Source: Mucilaginibacter_A sp964251965 (lineage in GTDB: Bacteria; Bacteroidota; Bacteroidia; Sphingobacteriales; Sphingobacteriaceae). From it: DNA of 64,000 nt. Position numbers and translations under genes: made by a program. Below, in pieces: positions 43,495 to 51,456 of this stretch. How positions within the stretch are numbered: position 1 is the stretch's first letter; the number at the start of each line of letters is the position of its first letter. The DNA lies in contig CAXULQ010000003.1 of assembly GCA_964251965.1 (NCBI GenBank), positions 248,001-312,000 on the forward strand, in the 5' to 3' direction. The notes beneath the pieces were generated by a model. That model worked only from the letters and a program-made list of their open reading frames with translations. It searched no databases and was not told the origin of the DNA.

Positions 43495-44376
43495 ATGCGT
43501 TGGTTAGGAGGAGAAGAAAGTGATAACGTAGAAGATGGCGGATCTGGAGGCGGCGGCCGTGGGTTAGGTATCGGCGGCGGCATTATCGGTATCGTAGGTT
43601 TCGTGATTTACCTGTTTACCGGTTATAATCCTACCCAATTGTTAAACCAGGCAGGCGGAAGCGATCAGCAGCAGCAAACAACTCAAAATATACAGCAACC
43701 GCTTAGTCAGGAGGATAGTTTAAACCTGCATTTTGCCCGCGTAATTTTGCATGATACAGAAACTGTTTGGACAAAACTTTTTAACGATATGGGCCAAACT
43801 TACGAAAAACCTAAATTAGTGCATTTTCAGGACAAAGTAGATGCTTCGGGATGCGGAATGGCAAGCTCGGCAACTGGGCCGTTTTATTGTCCGGCTGATC
43901 GTAAAGTTTATCTTGACTTTTCTTTTTTTAATGAGTTGTCCAACCGTTTTCATGCAGGCGGTGATTTCGCCAAAGCTTATGTAATTGCCCATGAAGTTGG
44001 TCATCATATTCAAAATTTACTTGGTGTTTCTGCCAAAATGGATCAAATGCGGCAACAAATGAGCGAAACGGATTACAATAAAATGTCTGTTAAGTTAGAG
44101 TTGCAAGCCGATTTTTATGCCGGCGTTTGGGCGCATTATGAAGCAAATATAAAAAACAGCGATAACCAAAGCAGGATAGAGGAAGGTGACATCCAATCGG
44201 CTTTGACAGCCGCCAATGCTATCGGCGATGACCGTTTGCAGCAAGAATCAACCGGGCACGTTTCGCCGGATTCTTTTACGCACGGCACTTCTGCACAACG
44301 CATGTATTGGTTTAAAAAAGGTTACGAAACGGGCGATATTAAGCAGGGAAACACTTTTGCCGAAGGTGCTTTGTAA
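43495..44376 (+). CDS. Neutral zinc metallopeptidase, YpfJ family
   Basis: A 293-residue protein with one membrane helix near residues 24-42 after a Gly-rich N-terminus, and a large domain with the zincin motif HEVGHH (in VIAHEVGHHIQNLLG), then ELQADFYAGVWAHYE, whose glutamate may be the third ligand. DASGCGMASSATGPFYCPADRKVY is typical of the YpfJ/neutral zinc metallopeptidase family. The substrate is unknown; the active site probably faces the periplasm. Confidence 0.9.
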   Translation: MRWLGGEESDNVEDGGSGGGGRGLGIGGGIIGIVGFVIYLFTGYNPTQLLNQAGGSDQQQQTTQNIQQPLSQEDSLNLHFARVILHDTETVWTKLFNDMGQTYEKPKLVHFQDKVDASGCGMASSATGPFYCPADRKVYLDFSFFNELSNRFHAGGDFAKAYVIAHEVGHHIQNLLGVSAKMDQMRQQMSETDYNKMSVKLELQADFYAGVWAHYEANIKNSDNQSRIEEGDIQSALTAANAIGDDRLQQESTGHVSPDSFTHGTSAQRMYWFKKGYETGDIKQGNTFAEGAL

Positions 44377-44439
44377 AAGCGCTTTTTCTACTGCTGTCAT
44401 TTTGTTCCGAAGAGAAAAATCTTCTTTCAATATTAAGTA

Positions 44440-44453
44440 ATGCTTCTTTTATC
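44440..44453 (+). repeat. dispersed 14-base motif, class 1, exact, intergenic
   Basis: ATGCTTCTTTTATC followed by ACCT and TAAATATTAA between the peptidase and lipocalin genes. Confidence 0.85.
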
Positions 44454-44523
44454 ACCTTAAATATTAATTCTTTTTTAAGAAGATTTCGCCTTTTGGTTGT
44501 AATGACAGAAAAACCATCAAATC

Positions 44524-45048
44524 ATGAAAAAAGAAATAATTGCAGTTTCTGTATTGGTTGGTTTGGCCGTCTTCGCTTCCTGTGCCCAAGACAAACCATT
44601 AGAAACAGTTAAAAATGTTGACCTCAGCAAATATGTTGGTAAATGGTACGAAATAGCAGCGTTCCCACAATTTTTCGAAAAAGGCTGTAGTTGTACTTTT
44701 GCCGAATACAAGGTTAAAGAAGACGGCGTAATTGAAGTAAAAAATAATTGTATCAAAAAAGGGAAGCCCAGCAGTGCAACCGGAAAAGCTTTTATCACCG
44801 ATAAAAAAAGCAATGCCAAGTTGGACGTTCAATTCTTTTGGCCATTTAAAGGTAAATACTGGATTATTGCTTTAGCACCTGATTACAGTTATGCACTTAT
44901 CGGTCACCCTAATCGTAAATATTTGTGGATCCTAAACCGGAAACCAATTATGAACAATCAAACTTATAACCATTTGGTTTTGGTTGCCGCTAATAAAGGA
45001 TTTGATGTTCGCAAATTAGTTCGTACCAATCAGGATTGTGAGAAGTAG
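44524..45048 (+). CDS. blc: Lipocalin family lipoprotein, Blc-like
   Basis: A 174-residue outer-membrane lipoprotein; the signal peptide ends in VFASC (C20). The bacterial lipocalin motif DLSKYVGKWYEIAAFPQFFEKGC is followed by the strands of the barrel and a YALIGHPNRKYLWILNRKP segment. Blc binds lipids or fatty acids, often under membrane stress. It runs directly into the region before the VOC gene. Confidence 0.92.
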   Translation: MKKEIIAVSVLVGLAVFASCAQDKPLETVKNVDLSKYVGKWYEIAAFPQFFEKGCSCTFAEYKVKEDGVIEVKNNCIKKGKPSSATGKAFITDKKSNAKLDVQFFWPFKGKYWIIALAPDYSYALIGHPNRKYLWILNRKPIMNNQTYNHLVLVAANKGFDVRKLVRTNQDCEK

Positions 45049-45104
45049 GCTTGTACATCGATCCATTAACCATTTCCCATCAACGTATTTCTGAAAAAAT
45101 TCCT

Positions 45105-45524
45105 ATGACCGAAAATCCTTTAGTTCTTAATCATATCCAACATGTTGGTATTCCGGTAAGTAACCTACAAAAGTCTCAAGCTTTTTACCAGCAACTGGGA
45201 TTTCAAAATGTAATGGAAGCACCTTTTGATCAGGATGGAGAAAAAGGAATTTGTGTAATGATGCAAAAAGGTTTGATCACGATTGAATTGTACCAACTTC
45301 CGGAAAAAATGTTAAACGCTATTCGTTCCCGTAAAGACGGACATATCGATCATATGGCTTTTGATGTGCCTAACATCGAAACTACTTTTACCTGGATAAA
45401 AGAAGCAGGCTTGCTACCACTGGAACCCAAACCTGTTTTCCTGAAATTCTGGAAAAACGGCTGTAGGTATTTTAACATCGTCGGCCCGGATGGCGAACGG
45501 TTGGAGTTTAATCAGATATTGTAG
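45105..45524 (+). CDS. VOC family protein (glyoxalase-like)
   Basis: A 139-residue vicinal oxygen chelate protein with the two beta-alpha-beta-beta-beta modules: LNHIQHVGIPVSNLQKSQAF (first metal-ligand histidine) and DHMAFDVPNIETTFTWIKEAG, ending GPDGERLEFNQI. Families with this fold include glyoxalase I and ring-cleaving dioxygenases, so the reaction is not known. The TTG-started longer frame (45051) is not needed; the ATG at 45105 is preferred. A one-mismatch copy of the motif lies at 45395-45408. Confidence 0.85.
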   Translation: MTENPLVLNHIQHVGIPVSNLQKSQAFYQQLGFQNVMEAPFDQDGEKGICVMMQKGLITIELYQLPEKMLNAIRSRKDGHIDHMAFDVPNIETTFTWIKEAGLLPLEPKPVFLKFWKNGCRYFNIVGPDGERLEFNQIL

Positions 45525-45547
45525 GAGTATCTACCTCAAAATTCTGT

Positions 45548-45596
45548 AAAATTAAAAAAGGATATTTCCGTTAAGAAATATCCTTTTTTAATTTTT
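45548..45596. terminator. strong bidirectional terminator
   Basis: A roughly 20-base stem, AAATTAAAAAAGGATATTTC facing GAAATATCCTTTTTTAATTT, lies between the convergent VOC and DUF2892 genes. Confidence 0.9.
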
Positions 45597-45607
45597 GTCA
45601 ATCACAA

Positions 45608-46000
45608 CTACATCTGCGTAATCCCGGATGGATAAGGATGAACAAGTGAAGCACTGGTTTCATCAGTTTCGTCCAAATCATCAATTACTTTTTTTATGGC
45701 ACAATTTCCGGTAATACCGCGGTGCAGCAAAGTTGCGCCGATACCAACTTCTGTTAAAGCCAAAAACGGGTGCGAAAACAAATTGGTAACGCCTTTAAAA
45801 AAAATATAAGCACCGGTGCCGATAGAAATTATACGGTCAGTTTTGCCAACATTAGCGTTCGGGTTTTCCGGCAGCAGAGTTTCTTTTATCGCAGCTGTTG
45901 CATTTTTAAACTCATCGTTGATAGGTGATATGTTTTCTTTTACAGTATTTACCGTTTCTTTCACGGTATCTGTTACTTTTTTTATCTCGTCGTTAATCAT
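45608..46000 (-). CDS. DUF2892-type membrane protein
   Basis: A 130-residue protein: a hydrophilic, probably helical N-terminus (about 50 residues, rich in KET/VKE repeats) followed by GKTDRIISIGTGAYIFFKGV, FLALTEVGIGATLLHRGITG and NCAIKKVI, the YgaP/DUF2892 membrane-hairpin pattern. It likely sits in the inner membrane. No function is known. Confidence 0.7.
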   Translation of the reverse strand: MINDEIKKVTDTVKETVNTVKENISPINDEFKNATAAIKETLLPENPNANVGKTDRIISIGTGAYIFFKGVTNLFSHPFLALTEVGIGATLLHRGITGNCAIKKVIDDLDETDETSASLVHPYPSGITQM

Positions 46001-46097
46001 AATAATGGTTTTTAATAATGATGTTCAGCAAGCATAACAGCAGGATGGTTATCGGGTTTTAGAAAAAGAAAAATAGTGGGAAAGGTGTGAACAAAAG

Positions 46098-46184
46098 GCT
46101 GTCAGCAATCAGCTTTCAGCAGTCAGTCAATACGGATTTGCTATGTACGCTTGCAATTAAGCTGAAGGCTGATTGCTAACAGCT
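46098..46184. repeat. GCTGA-type imperfect inverted repeat overlapping lutC end
   Basis: GGCTGTCAGCAATCAGCTTTCAGC (46098-46120 region) faces GCTGAAGGCTGATTGCTAACAGC (46161-46183), more than 20 pairable bases with a few mismatches. The right arm encodes the last residues of the LutC-like protein. The family resembles the repeat at 876-912. Confidence 0.65.
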
Positions 46185-46786
46185 GATATCAATTCAACAA
46201 CAAACAACGTCATACTTCTTGGCCCATGCGCTCCTAAAACCAAAGATTGTTCAATATCAGCCGTTTTAGATGGCCCGGCGATAAAGGCAGCAAAGCCATA
46301 ATCTACAGAACCAATCCGGTTGTAAGCTTCGTGCATAGTTGGGACAATATCCGCAGCATTTAAAATTACCGCCAGATGCTGGCAGATAAAAGGCGCGGCG
46401 CGTTGCTGCATTAAGTCTTCTGTTATCCAAACGGCGCTGTTTTCGGCAACGCCAAAATGGGCGCGCATAATTAACAATTCAATGTTTTCTAAAGTGTGAG
46501 GATCGAGGATCGTTTTTAAATTAGTTTCGGCAATATCAGAAAGTTCAGGAAGTGTTGTAACGATCCTTCCTTCTTGAAACTGTTTTGTAATCATCGCTTT
46601 CACTTCCTCCAAATCCTTTACCATAAATAATTTACTGCCGATGGTGGTAGCCGTTGAACTGAATTTTTCTATGATAAAAGAAGCATCCGTTTCTTCCGGG
46701 TTAAAAACAGGAATTTCCGGCAACGGTAATAAATCCGGCTTTGCTGTTTTTATGGCAGCTAAAATCCGGTCGCGGCTATTTTCCAT
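46157..46786 (-). CDS. lutC: LutC-type lactate utilisation protein (LUD domain)
   Basis: A 209-residue LUD/DUF162-domain protein, the third gene of lutABC, needed for L-lactate oxidation. ENIELLIMRAHFGVAENSAVWITE and FIAGPSKTADIEQSLVLGAHGPRSMTLFVVE are family motifs. The frame is open to 46816 but the ATG at 46786 gives a normal start overlapping lutB by 11 bases. The final residues (ISAVSNQPSA) are encoded by an intergenic repeat arm, so the natural C-terminus may have been replaced. Confidence 0.9.
   Translation of the reverse strand: MENSRDRILAAIKTAKPDLLPLPEIPVFNPEETDASFIIEKFSSTATTIGSKLFMVKDLEEVKAMITKQFQEGRIVTTLPELSDIAETNLKTILDPHTLENIELLIMRAHFGVAENSAVWITEDLMQQRAAPFICQHLAVILNAADIVPTMHEAYNRIGSVDYGFAAFIAGPSKTADIEQSLVLGAHGPRSMTLFVVELISAVSNQPSA
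46673..46686 (-). repeat. dispersed 14-base motif, class 1, exact, coding
   Basis: GATAAAAGAAGCAT inside lutC, encoding DASFI on the minus strand, followed by ATAGAAAAATT, so the A/T tract is kept. Confidence 0.8.
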
Positions 46787-48158
46787 GGTTTCTGTTTTTT
46801 GCGTACCATTCACCAAAAGATTCTTTCGGCGGCGCAGGCATTTCGCGTTGTTTATACCAGGGGTTTAAAGGATTACTAACTGCAAAAGGAGCGTATTTCA
46901 TTACCAAACGGCCAATTTTTCCGGCAGTTTTAAAAAATCCGGGCGACGATAAAGTTAACGTCATCGCCTGCATTCCGATTTTTTTTGTTGTGCCCACATA
47001 GCCTTCTTTCACCAAAACCTGTCGCCATTTATACAATTGCTGATGAATATCAATCTTTACCGGACAAACATTGGAACACGAACCGCAAAGTGTGGAAGCA
47101 AAAGGCAGATCGGCAAATTTGCGCATATCCAGGTTTGGGGCGAGGATAGAACCAATCGGACCGGCAATTGCCGTATGATAACTGTGGCCGCCGCTGCGGC
47201 GATAAACCGGACAAGTATTCATGCAAGCCGCGCAACGGATACATTTTAACGAGTTGCGGAAATCTTTTCGTCCCAACTGAACTGTACGTTGATTATCTAC
47301 CAAAATAACGTGCATTTCCTGTCCGGCACGCGGTTTTTTAAAATGACTGGAATAAGTGGTGATGGGCTGGCCGGTTGCACTTCGCGTAAGCAAACGCAAA
47401 AAAACGCTGAGATGCTTCCTTTGCGGGATAATTTTCTCGATGCCCATACTGACGATGTGAATGTCGGCTAAATGTGCACCCATATCCGCATTACCTTCAT
47501 TCGTGCAAACCACAAATTCGCCGGTTTCTGCTATCGCGAAGTTTACGCCGGTTAAAGCAGCTTTTCGGGTGAGGAAGGTTTCGCGCAAATGTTGACGAGC
47601 AGTTTCTGTTAAAAACTGCGGATCGGCATTTCCTTTTGGCGTACCGAGATGTATGTGGAAAAGCTCGCCGATTTCCTCCTTTTTTTTGTGGATACAAGGT
47701 AAAACGATATGGCTTGGAGGTTCATCAGCTAATTGTACGATGCGTTCGCCCAGATCAGAATCTATGACTTCCACGCCGTGTTTGCTTAAATAATCGTTCA
47801 AATGGCATTCTTCGGTTAACATGGATTTGCTTTTCACCATCCGGTTGATACCGTGTTTCGTAAGCAATGAATGCACAATTTGGTTATGTTCTTCCGCATC
47901 TGCCGCCCAATGCACGGTAATGCCATTTGCTTGTGCTTGTGCTTCAAACTGAAGCAGATAATTGTCCAGGTTACTTAAAACGTTGTTTTTTATTTGAGAA
48001 GCCGTTTCGCGCAGCATTTCCCAATCGGGAATTTGATGCACGGCTTTATCACGTTTTTGCCGGACCCACCACAAGGTTTCGTCGTGCCAGTTTACGCGTT
48101 CTTCATCTTTATTAAAAACCTCCGCCAGTTCGGCGTGGTCATTGTCTTCACTCATCAT
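46776..48158 (-). CDS. lutB: LutB-type iron-sulfur protein
   Basis: A 460-residue cytoplasmic iron-sulfur protein of lactate oxidation. The N-terminal two thirds form a LUD domain (EVIDSDLGERIVQLADEPPSHIVLP, TGVNFAIAETGEFVVCTNEGN), and the C-terminal part carries two 4Fe-4S motifs, CIRCAACMNTCPVYRR and CGSCSNVCPVKID. It would pass electrons from lactate to the quinone pool with LutA and LutC. It overlaps lutA by four bases. Confidence 0.95.
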   Translation of the reverse strand: MMSEDNDHAELAEVFNKDEERVNWHDETLWWVRQKRDKAVHQIPDWEMLRETASQIKNNVLSNLDNYLLQFEAQAQANGITVHWAADAEEHNQIVHSLLTKHGINRMVKSKSMLTEECHLNDYLSKHGVEVIDSDLGERIVQLADEPPSHIVLPCIHKKKEEIGELFHIHLGTPKGNADPQFLTETARQHLRETFLTRKAALTGVNFAIAETGEFVVCTNEGNADMGAHLADIHIVSMGIEKIIPQRKHLSVFLRLLTRSATGQPITTYSSHFKKPRAGQEMHVILVDNQRTVQLGRKDFRNSLKCIRCAACMNTCPVYRRSGGHSYHTAIAGPIGSILAPNLDMRKFADLPFASTLCGSCSNVCPVKIDIHQQLYKWRQVLVKEGYVGTTKKIGMQAMTLTLSSPGFFKTAGKIGRLVMKYAPFAVSNPLNPWYKQREMPAPPKESFGEWYAKNRNHGK

Positions 48159-48895
48159 ACCCGTTCGGCGTTTAAAATCTCTGCAATGTGTACCACTTTG
48201 GTTTTGCTGCCTTGGCGGCGCAAAATGCCTTCCATGTGCATCAGGCAGCTCATATCGGCTCCGGTAATGTATTCGGCACCGTGGCTAAGATGATCGGCCA
48301 CTCTATCTTTTCCCATTTTTACGGATACTGCTTCTTCTACCACACAAAAAGTTCCGCCAAAACCGCAGCATTCATCCTTTCGATCCAACGGTATGATTTC
48401 CAGCTCTTTCACCATGTTCAATAACTGCATCGGTTTGGAAAAAGCCGGTGCAACCAATTCACTCATTTGCGAAAGTTTTAAGCCGCGCTGACCGTGGCAA
48501 CTTTGATGTACACCAACTTTGTAAGGAAAGTGTGCGTTGAGGTTTTCTACCTTCAAAATATCGGTTAAAAACTCAACCAGTTCGTAAATTTTATGGCTTA
48601 CCGATGCTGCTTTTACCGGCTCTTTTTCTGATTTGATATGCTCTTTAATGTGCAGCACGCAACTCCCCGAAGGGCAAACGATGTAATCAAAATCGGCAAA
48701 ATCTTTAATAATTAAATCATTGCAGCCTTGCGTTAAATGTTCAAAACCCGAGTTGGCCATCGGCTGGCCGCAACAGGTTTGGTTAGGCGGAAAAGCGACA
48801 TCAACACCCAGTTTTTCCAGTAATTGCAACGTGGCAATGGCCGCGCCCGGATAAAACTGGTTTACGTAGCAAGGTATAAAAAGTCCGACAGTCAT
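48155..48895 (-). CDS. lutA: LutA-type Fe-S oxidoreductase
   Basis: A 246-residue protein with two CCG domains: FPPNQTCCGQPMANSGF and DRKDECCGFGGTFCV, plus the cysteines in CHGQRG. These bind an iron-sulfur cluster in heterodisulfide-reductase-like oxidoreductases. First gene of the lutABC unit, whose expression in other bacteria responds to lactate; no lutR-like regulator is adjacent. Confidence 0.94.
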   Translation of the reverse strand: MTVGLFIPCYVNQFYPGAAIATLQLLEKLGVDVAFPPNQTCCGQPMANSGFEHLTQGCNDLIIKDFADFDYIVCPSGSCVLHIKEHIKSEKEPVKAASVSHKIYELVEFLTDILKVENLNAHFPYKVGVHQSCHGQRGLKLSQMSELVAPAFSKPMQLLNMVKELEIIPLDRKDECCGFGGTFCVVEEAVSVKMGKDRVADHLSHGAEYITGADMSCLMHMEGILRRQGSKTKVVHIAEILNAERV

Positions 48896-49034
48896 CTAAA
48901 ATTGGCTTAACAGGCGAAGCTAAAAGTTTTGGTTTGATTAGCTGTCCTGCACTGTAAAGGTATAGGTTTTTGAGTTGAAGGGTTTAGGGCGGAAATGGTA
49001 AAGGCAGAGATATTTCGTATCTTGATTTTATACC

Positions 49035-49048
49035 GATAAAAGAAGTAT
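49035..49048 (-). repeat. dispersed 14-base motif, class 1, exact, intergenic
   Basis: GATAAAAGAAGTAT upstream of the MITE-like element; on the minus strand it is followed by GGTA and TAAAATC. Confidence 0.85.
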
Positions 49049-49060
49049 TATTGTATTTAA

Positions 49061-49386
49061 CGTTCTTTTTGCTGGATCAAAAAGAACCAACGAAATCAAG
49101 ACAAACCCAATCCCTCCGGGCGTTTTGTCCGGCCTTCCCGCGCCTGGGTGCAGACTTTGCAATTCGGTTTGTATTGGCGGTTGCCTTGCAATTGTTGTGC
49201 AATTATTTCCAAATCCTTCATTTATCATTATAAACTTAGAGGATTAAAAAGAAGATTCTTGTTTTTATTAAAAAGGACAAGCAGTTTGCAAGGTATGCGC
49301 CAAGGAGCGATGGGTTGAATGCCGCCTGGAGGCGAAACGGCATTCTTGATCTTTTGGTTCTTTTGTATCAAGACAAAATAACTGAC
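49061..49386. mobile_element. MITE-like nonautonomous element with hairpin ends
   Basis: The left end 49061-49100 (holding GTTCTTTTTG...CAAAAAGAAC, then ...AAATCAAG) and right end 49345-49386 (CTTGATCTTTTGGTTCTTTTG ... CAAAATAAC) are imperfect inverted copies about 40 bases long, each folding on itself. The interior has a GC-richer stretch and a hairpin GAATGCCG/CGGCATTC (49317-49345), but no transposase. Ends of this wording recur between Bacteroidota genes. Mobility is inferred from the ends only; no target-site duplication was confirmed. Confidence 0.5.
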
Positions 49387-49438
49387 AAAGAAAAAATAGT
49401 CTTTCAACAAGTTCAATAAGATATACTATTTTTATCAC

Positions 49439-49948
49439 CTAAAAACCAGTATTTAAAAGAGTGGCAAGCTTCCGCGGCGTTATCCCCACACCATTTGCTA
49501 CAATTTGTGCTTGCAGGTAAATTGTCTCGCGTTCCGCTAATTTTTCGGTGATGAATTGCAACAATTCTTCGCCAGTTTTATGTCGCAATAAAGGCCGTTC
49601 AGTTTTAGCATTAGTTAATCGCGAAGCAATAACTTTCGGCGGAACTTGTAAGTAGATCACTGTCCCGTGCTGCTTCATCCAATCCAAATTATCAAAAAAA
49701 CAAGGCAAACCGCCGCCGGTAGAAACAACGGCATTTTCGGGATAAACCATGTTTTTTAACAAAACAGATTCTACCTGACGAAACTTTTCCTCCCCAAAAA
49801 CTTCAAAGTAATTAGCAATGGTACTGCCGTTTTGCTTTTCGAAAACCTCATCCAAATCAATAAAATCAATTTTTAAATAAGAAGCCAATTTACGGCCATG
49901 CGTAGTTTTGCCAGAACCCATAAAACCAATGAGGAAAGTCAAACTCAT
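49439..49948 (-). CDS. aroK: Shikimate kinase
   Basis: A 169-residue kinase that phosphorylates shikimate at the 3-hydroxyl in aromatic amino-acid synthesis. The P-loop GFMGSGKTTHGRKLA, FIDLDEVFEKQNGSTI (shikimate-binding aspartate), STGGGLPCF and the lid RPLLRHKTGEEL are present. Full length. It is translationally coupled to the upstream membrane-protein gene by a 4-base overlap. Confidence 0.95.
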   Translation of the reverse strand: MSLTFLIGFMGSGKTTHGRKLASYLKIDFIDLDEVFEKQNGSTIANYFEVFGEEKFRQVESVLLKNMVYPENAVVSTGGGLPCFFDNLDWMKQHGTVIYLQVPPKVIASRLTNAKTERPLLRHKTGEELLQFITEKLAERETIYLQAQIVANGVGITPRKLATLLNTGF

Positions 49949-50271
49949 TTTTGTTTTTTCCTTTTAAAAATGATGATGGTGAGGAGGAGGATAATCAATT
50001 CTCCGCTTACCGCAGGCAAAAAAAAGATAGTCCACATCGGTTGCGTAGGCTGCGGCCAGATAAACCAAAAAAGTAAAGCTAAAAGGTAAGAAAGCAGGAG
50101 CGAAACGATCAGGATAAAAAATATTTTTCTTCGGGGATGGCTTTTCCGCAGCAATAGCCATTGCAGCAGCCGGCCGAGCCAAAATGTGCAAACGCCCATC
50201 AGCAGTAGCAGCATTAGCATCTGGAAATAGTACATGTTAGCTGGGGCGTCCATATTAGTTGGTTGTAACAA
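49945..50271 (-). CDS. Hypothetical membrane protein
   Basis: A 108-residue protein with three hydrophobic segments (about residues 15-38, 48-71 and 78-101) and a basic tail FKRKKQK. I recognise no family. Several in-frame ATGs near the 5' end (residues 7 and 13) are possible alternative starts. It overlaps aroK by four bases, so the two are probably co-expressed. Confidence 0.6.
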   Translation of the reverse strand: MLQPTNMDAPANMYYFQMLMLLLLMGVCTFWLGRLLQWLLLRKSHPRRKIFFILIVSLLLSYLLALLFWFIWPQPTQPMWTIFFLPAVSGELIILLLTIIIFKRKKQK

Positions 50272-50374
50272 AATTTTGATTTAGCCTTTTTTATTTTGTC
50301 CGCAAGCCGAAAATGAAATCAGACTAAAATAACACAAAGTATTTCACCTTTTTCATTTGATGTTTTGAACGGAG

Positions 50375-50388
50375 ATGCTTCTTTTACC
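50375..50388 (+). repeat. dispersed 14-base motif, class 1, exact, intergenic
   Basis: ATGCTTCTTTTACC followed by AGA and TAAAAATC, just beyond the end of the ABC permease gene. Confidence 0.85.
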
Positions 50389-50397
50389 AGATAAAAA

Positions 50398-51456
50398 TCA
50401 GTTTAGTTTTACCCGCGGATCCATCCAAACATACAGTAAATCAACCAGCAGACTTATTACCACAAAAATAAAAGCGATAAACAGGATCGCGCCCATTACC
50501 ACCGGGAAATCCGAAGTTTCCAGCGCATCAACCGTTGCTTTTCCTAATCCGTTAAAACCAAAAATATATTCCACAAAAAAAGAACCGGCCAGCAGCGAAG
50601 CAAACCAGGTTGCAATGGCCGTAACAACCGGATTCAGTGCATTTTTTAAAGCATGTTTATAGATGATACTGTTTTTATCCAGCCCTTTTGCTTTTGCCGT
50701 GCGGATATAATCCTGGCCTAAAACATCCAGCATCGCGTTGCGCGTTAGTTGCACAATAATCGATAGCGGACGTAAACCCAAAGTAACCATTGGTAAAATC
50801 AGGTTTTTCCAGATGATGACTTCGCCTTTAAACGGATCGTAACCGGTTAAACTGCCCGACATATTTAGTCCGGTATATTTACTCAGCACAAAACCAAACA
50901 GCCAGGCAATGATAATTCCGGCAAAAAAAGATGGCGCAGAAATCCCGATAATAGAAAAGCTAATGGCCAGTTTATCGATCCAGGTATTTTGATAAACGGC
51001 GGCCAAAACGCCTAAAAATACGCCGATAAAAGAAGCAAAGATCATGGCGGTTGTGGCGAGAATCAGCGTGTTTGGAATTACCTCCAGCAAAGTTTTAGCG
51101 ACATCTTTTCGCGTTTGGTACGAGCGGCGCAGGTAAGGCCATTTTAGAGCGATGACTTTATTTTTTCCGATGGAGAACAAACGCACGTAACCATATTTCT
51201 GCTGTTCTTCCGGTGAATTGGTATGAAAACCAACCGGCGAAAGATCGTTTAAATAATAAGCAAACTGTACAGGAATCGGTTTATCCAAGCCAAACTCTTT
51301 ACGAACGGCTTCCAGGGATTGCACATCGGCGCGCTGCCCTTGCGTCATCCGTGCCGGATCTGATGGCAAAATATTAAACAGAAAAAACACCACGACTACA
51401 ACGCCCAACATTACGGCAAATCCGTACGATAATTTGCGCAGGATGTAAGCGATCAT
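50398..51456 (-). CDS. ABC transporter permease, dipeptide/oligopeptide type (DppB/OppB-like)
   Basis: A 352-residue inner-membrane permease with about six helices. The N-terminal YILRKLSYGFAVMLGVVVVVFFLFNILPSDPAR and the EAA-like cytoplasmic loop (RTAKAKGLDKNSIIYKHALKNALNPV) are hallmarks of the DppB/OppB class. Partner permease, ATPase and binding protein are not within the window. Its ATG overlaps the stop of the upstream AAA-ATPase gene (ATGA), so translation is coupled. Confidence 0.9.
   Translation of the reverse strand: MIAYILRKLSYGFAVMLGVVVVVFFLFNILPSDPARMTQGQRADVQSLEAVRKEFGLDKPIPVQFAYYLNDLSPVGFHTNSPEEQQKYGYVRLFSIGKNKVIALKWPYLRRSYQTRKDVAKTLLEVIPNTLILATTAMIFASFIGVFLGVLAAVYQNTWIDKLAISFSIIGISAPSFFAGIIIAWLFGFVLSKYTGLNMSGSLTGYDPFKGEVIIWKNLILPMVTLGLRPLSIIVQLTRNAMLDVLGQDYIRTAKAKGLDKNSIIYKHALKNALNPVVTAIATWFASLLAGSFFVEYIFGFNGLGKATVDALETSDFPVVMGAILFIAFIFVVISLLVDLLYVWMDPRVKLN
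50666..50679 (+). repeat. dispersed motif, class 2, exact, coding
   Basis: ATACTGTTTTTATC within the permease gene, encoding DKNSI on the minus strand. A one-mismatch class 1 copy lies at 51025-51038. Confidence 0.7.

Larger units (their letters stand above)
48896..49438. other. noncoding region with mobile-element-like repeat
   Basis: A gene-free stretch of 543 bases between lutA and aroK. It contains a motif copy at 49035-49048, the MITE-like element at 49061-49386 and a variant motif ATACTATTTTTATC at 49423-49436 beside the aroK stop. Short open frames in it have no recognisable protein pattern and run through the repeat ends, so I do not call genes. Confidence 0.6.

Noticed and set aside
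45051..45104. TTG start for the VOC protein
   Set aside because: The extra 18 residues precede the normal first strand; the ATG at 45105 fits the family.
49028..49416. Open frames of 60-66 codons between lutA and aroK
   Set aside because: They run through the hairpin ends of the MITE-like element on both strands and show no protein-like pattern.
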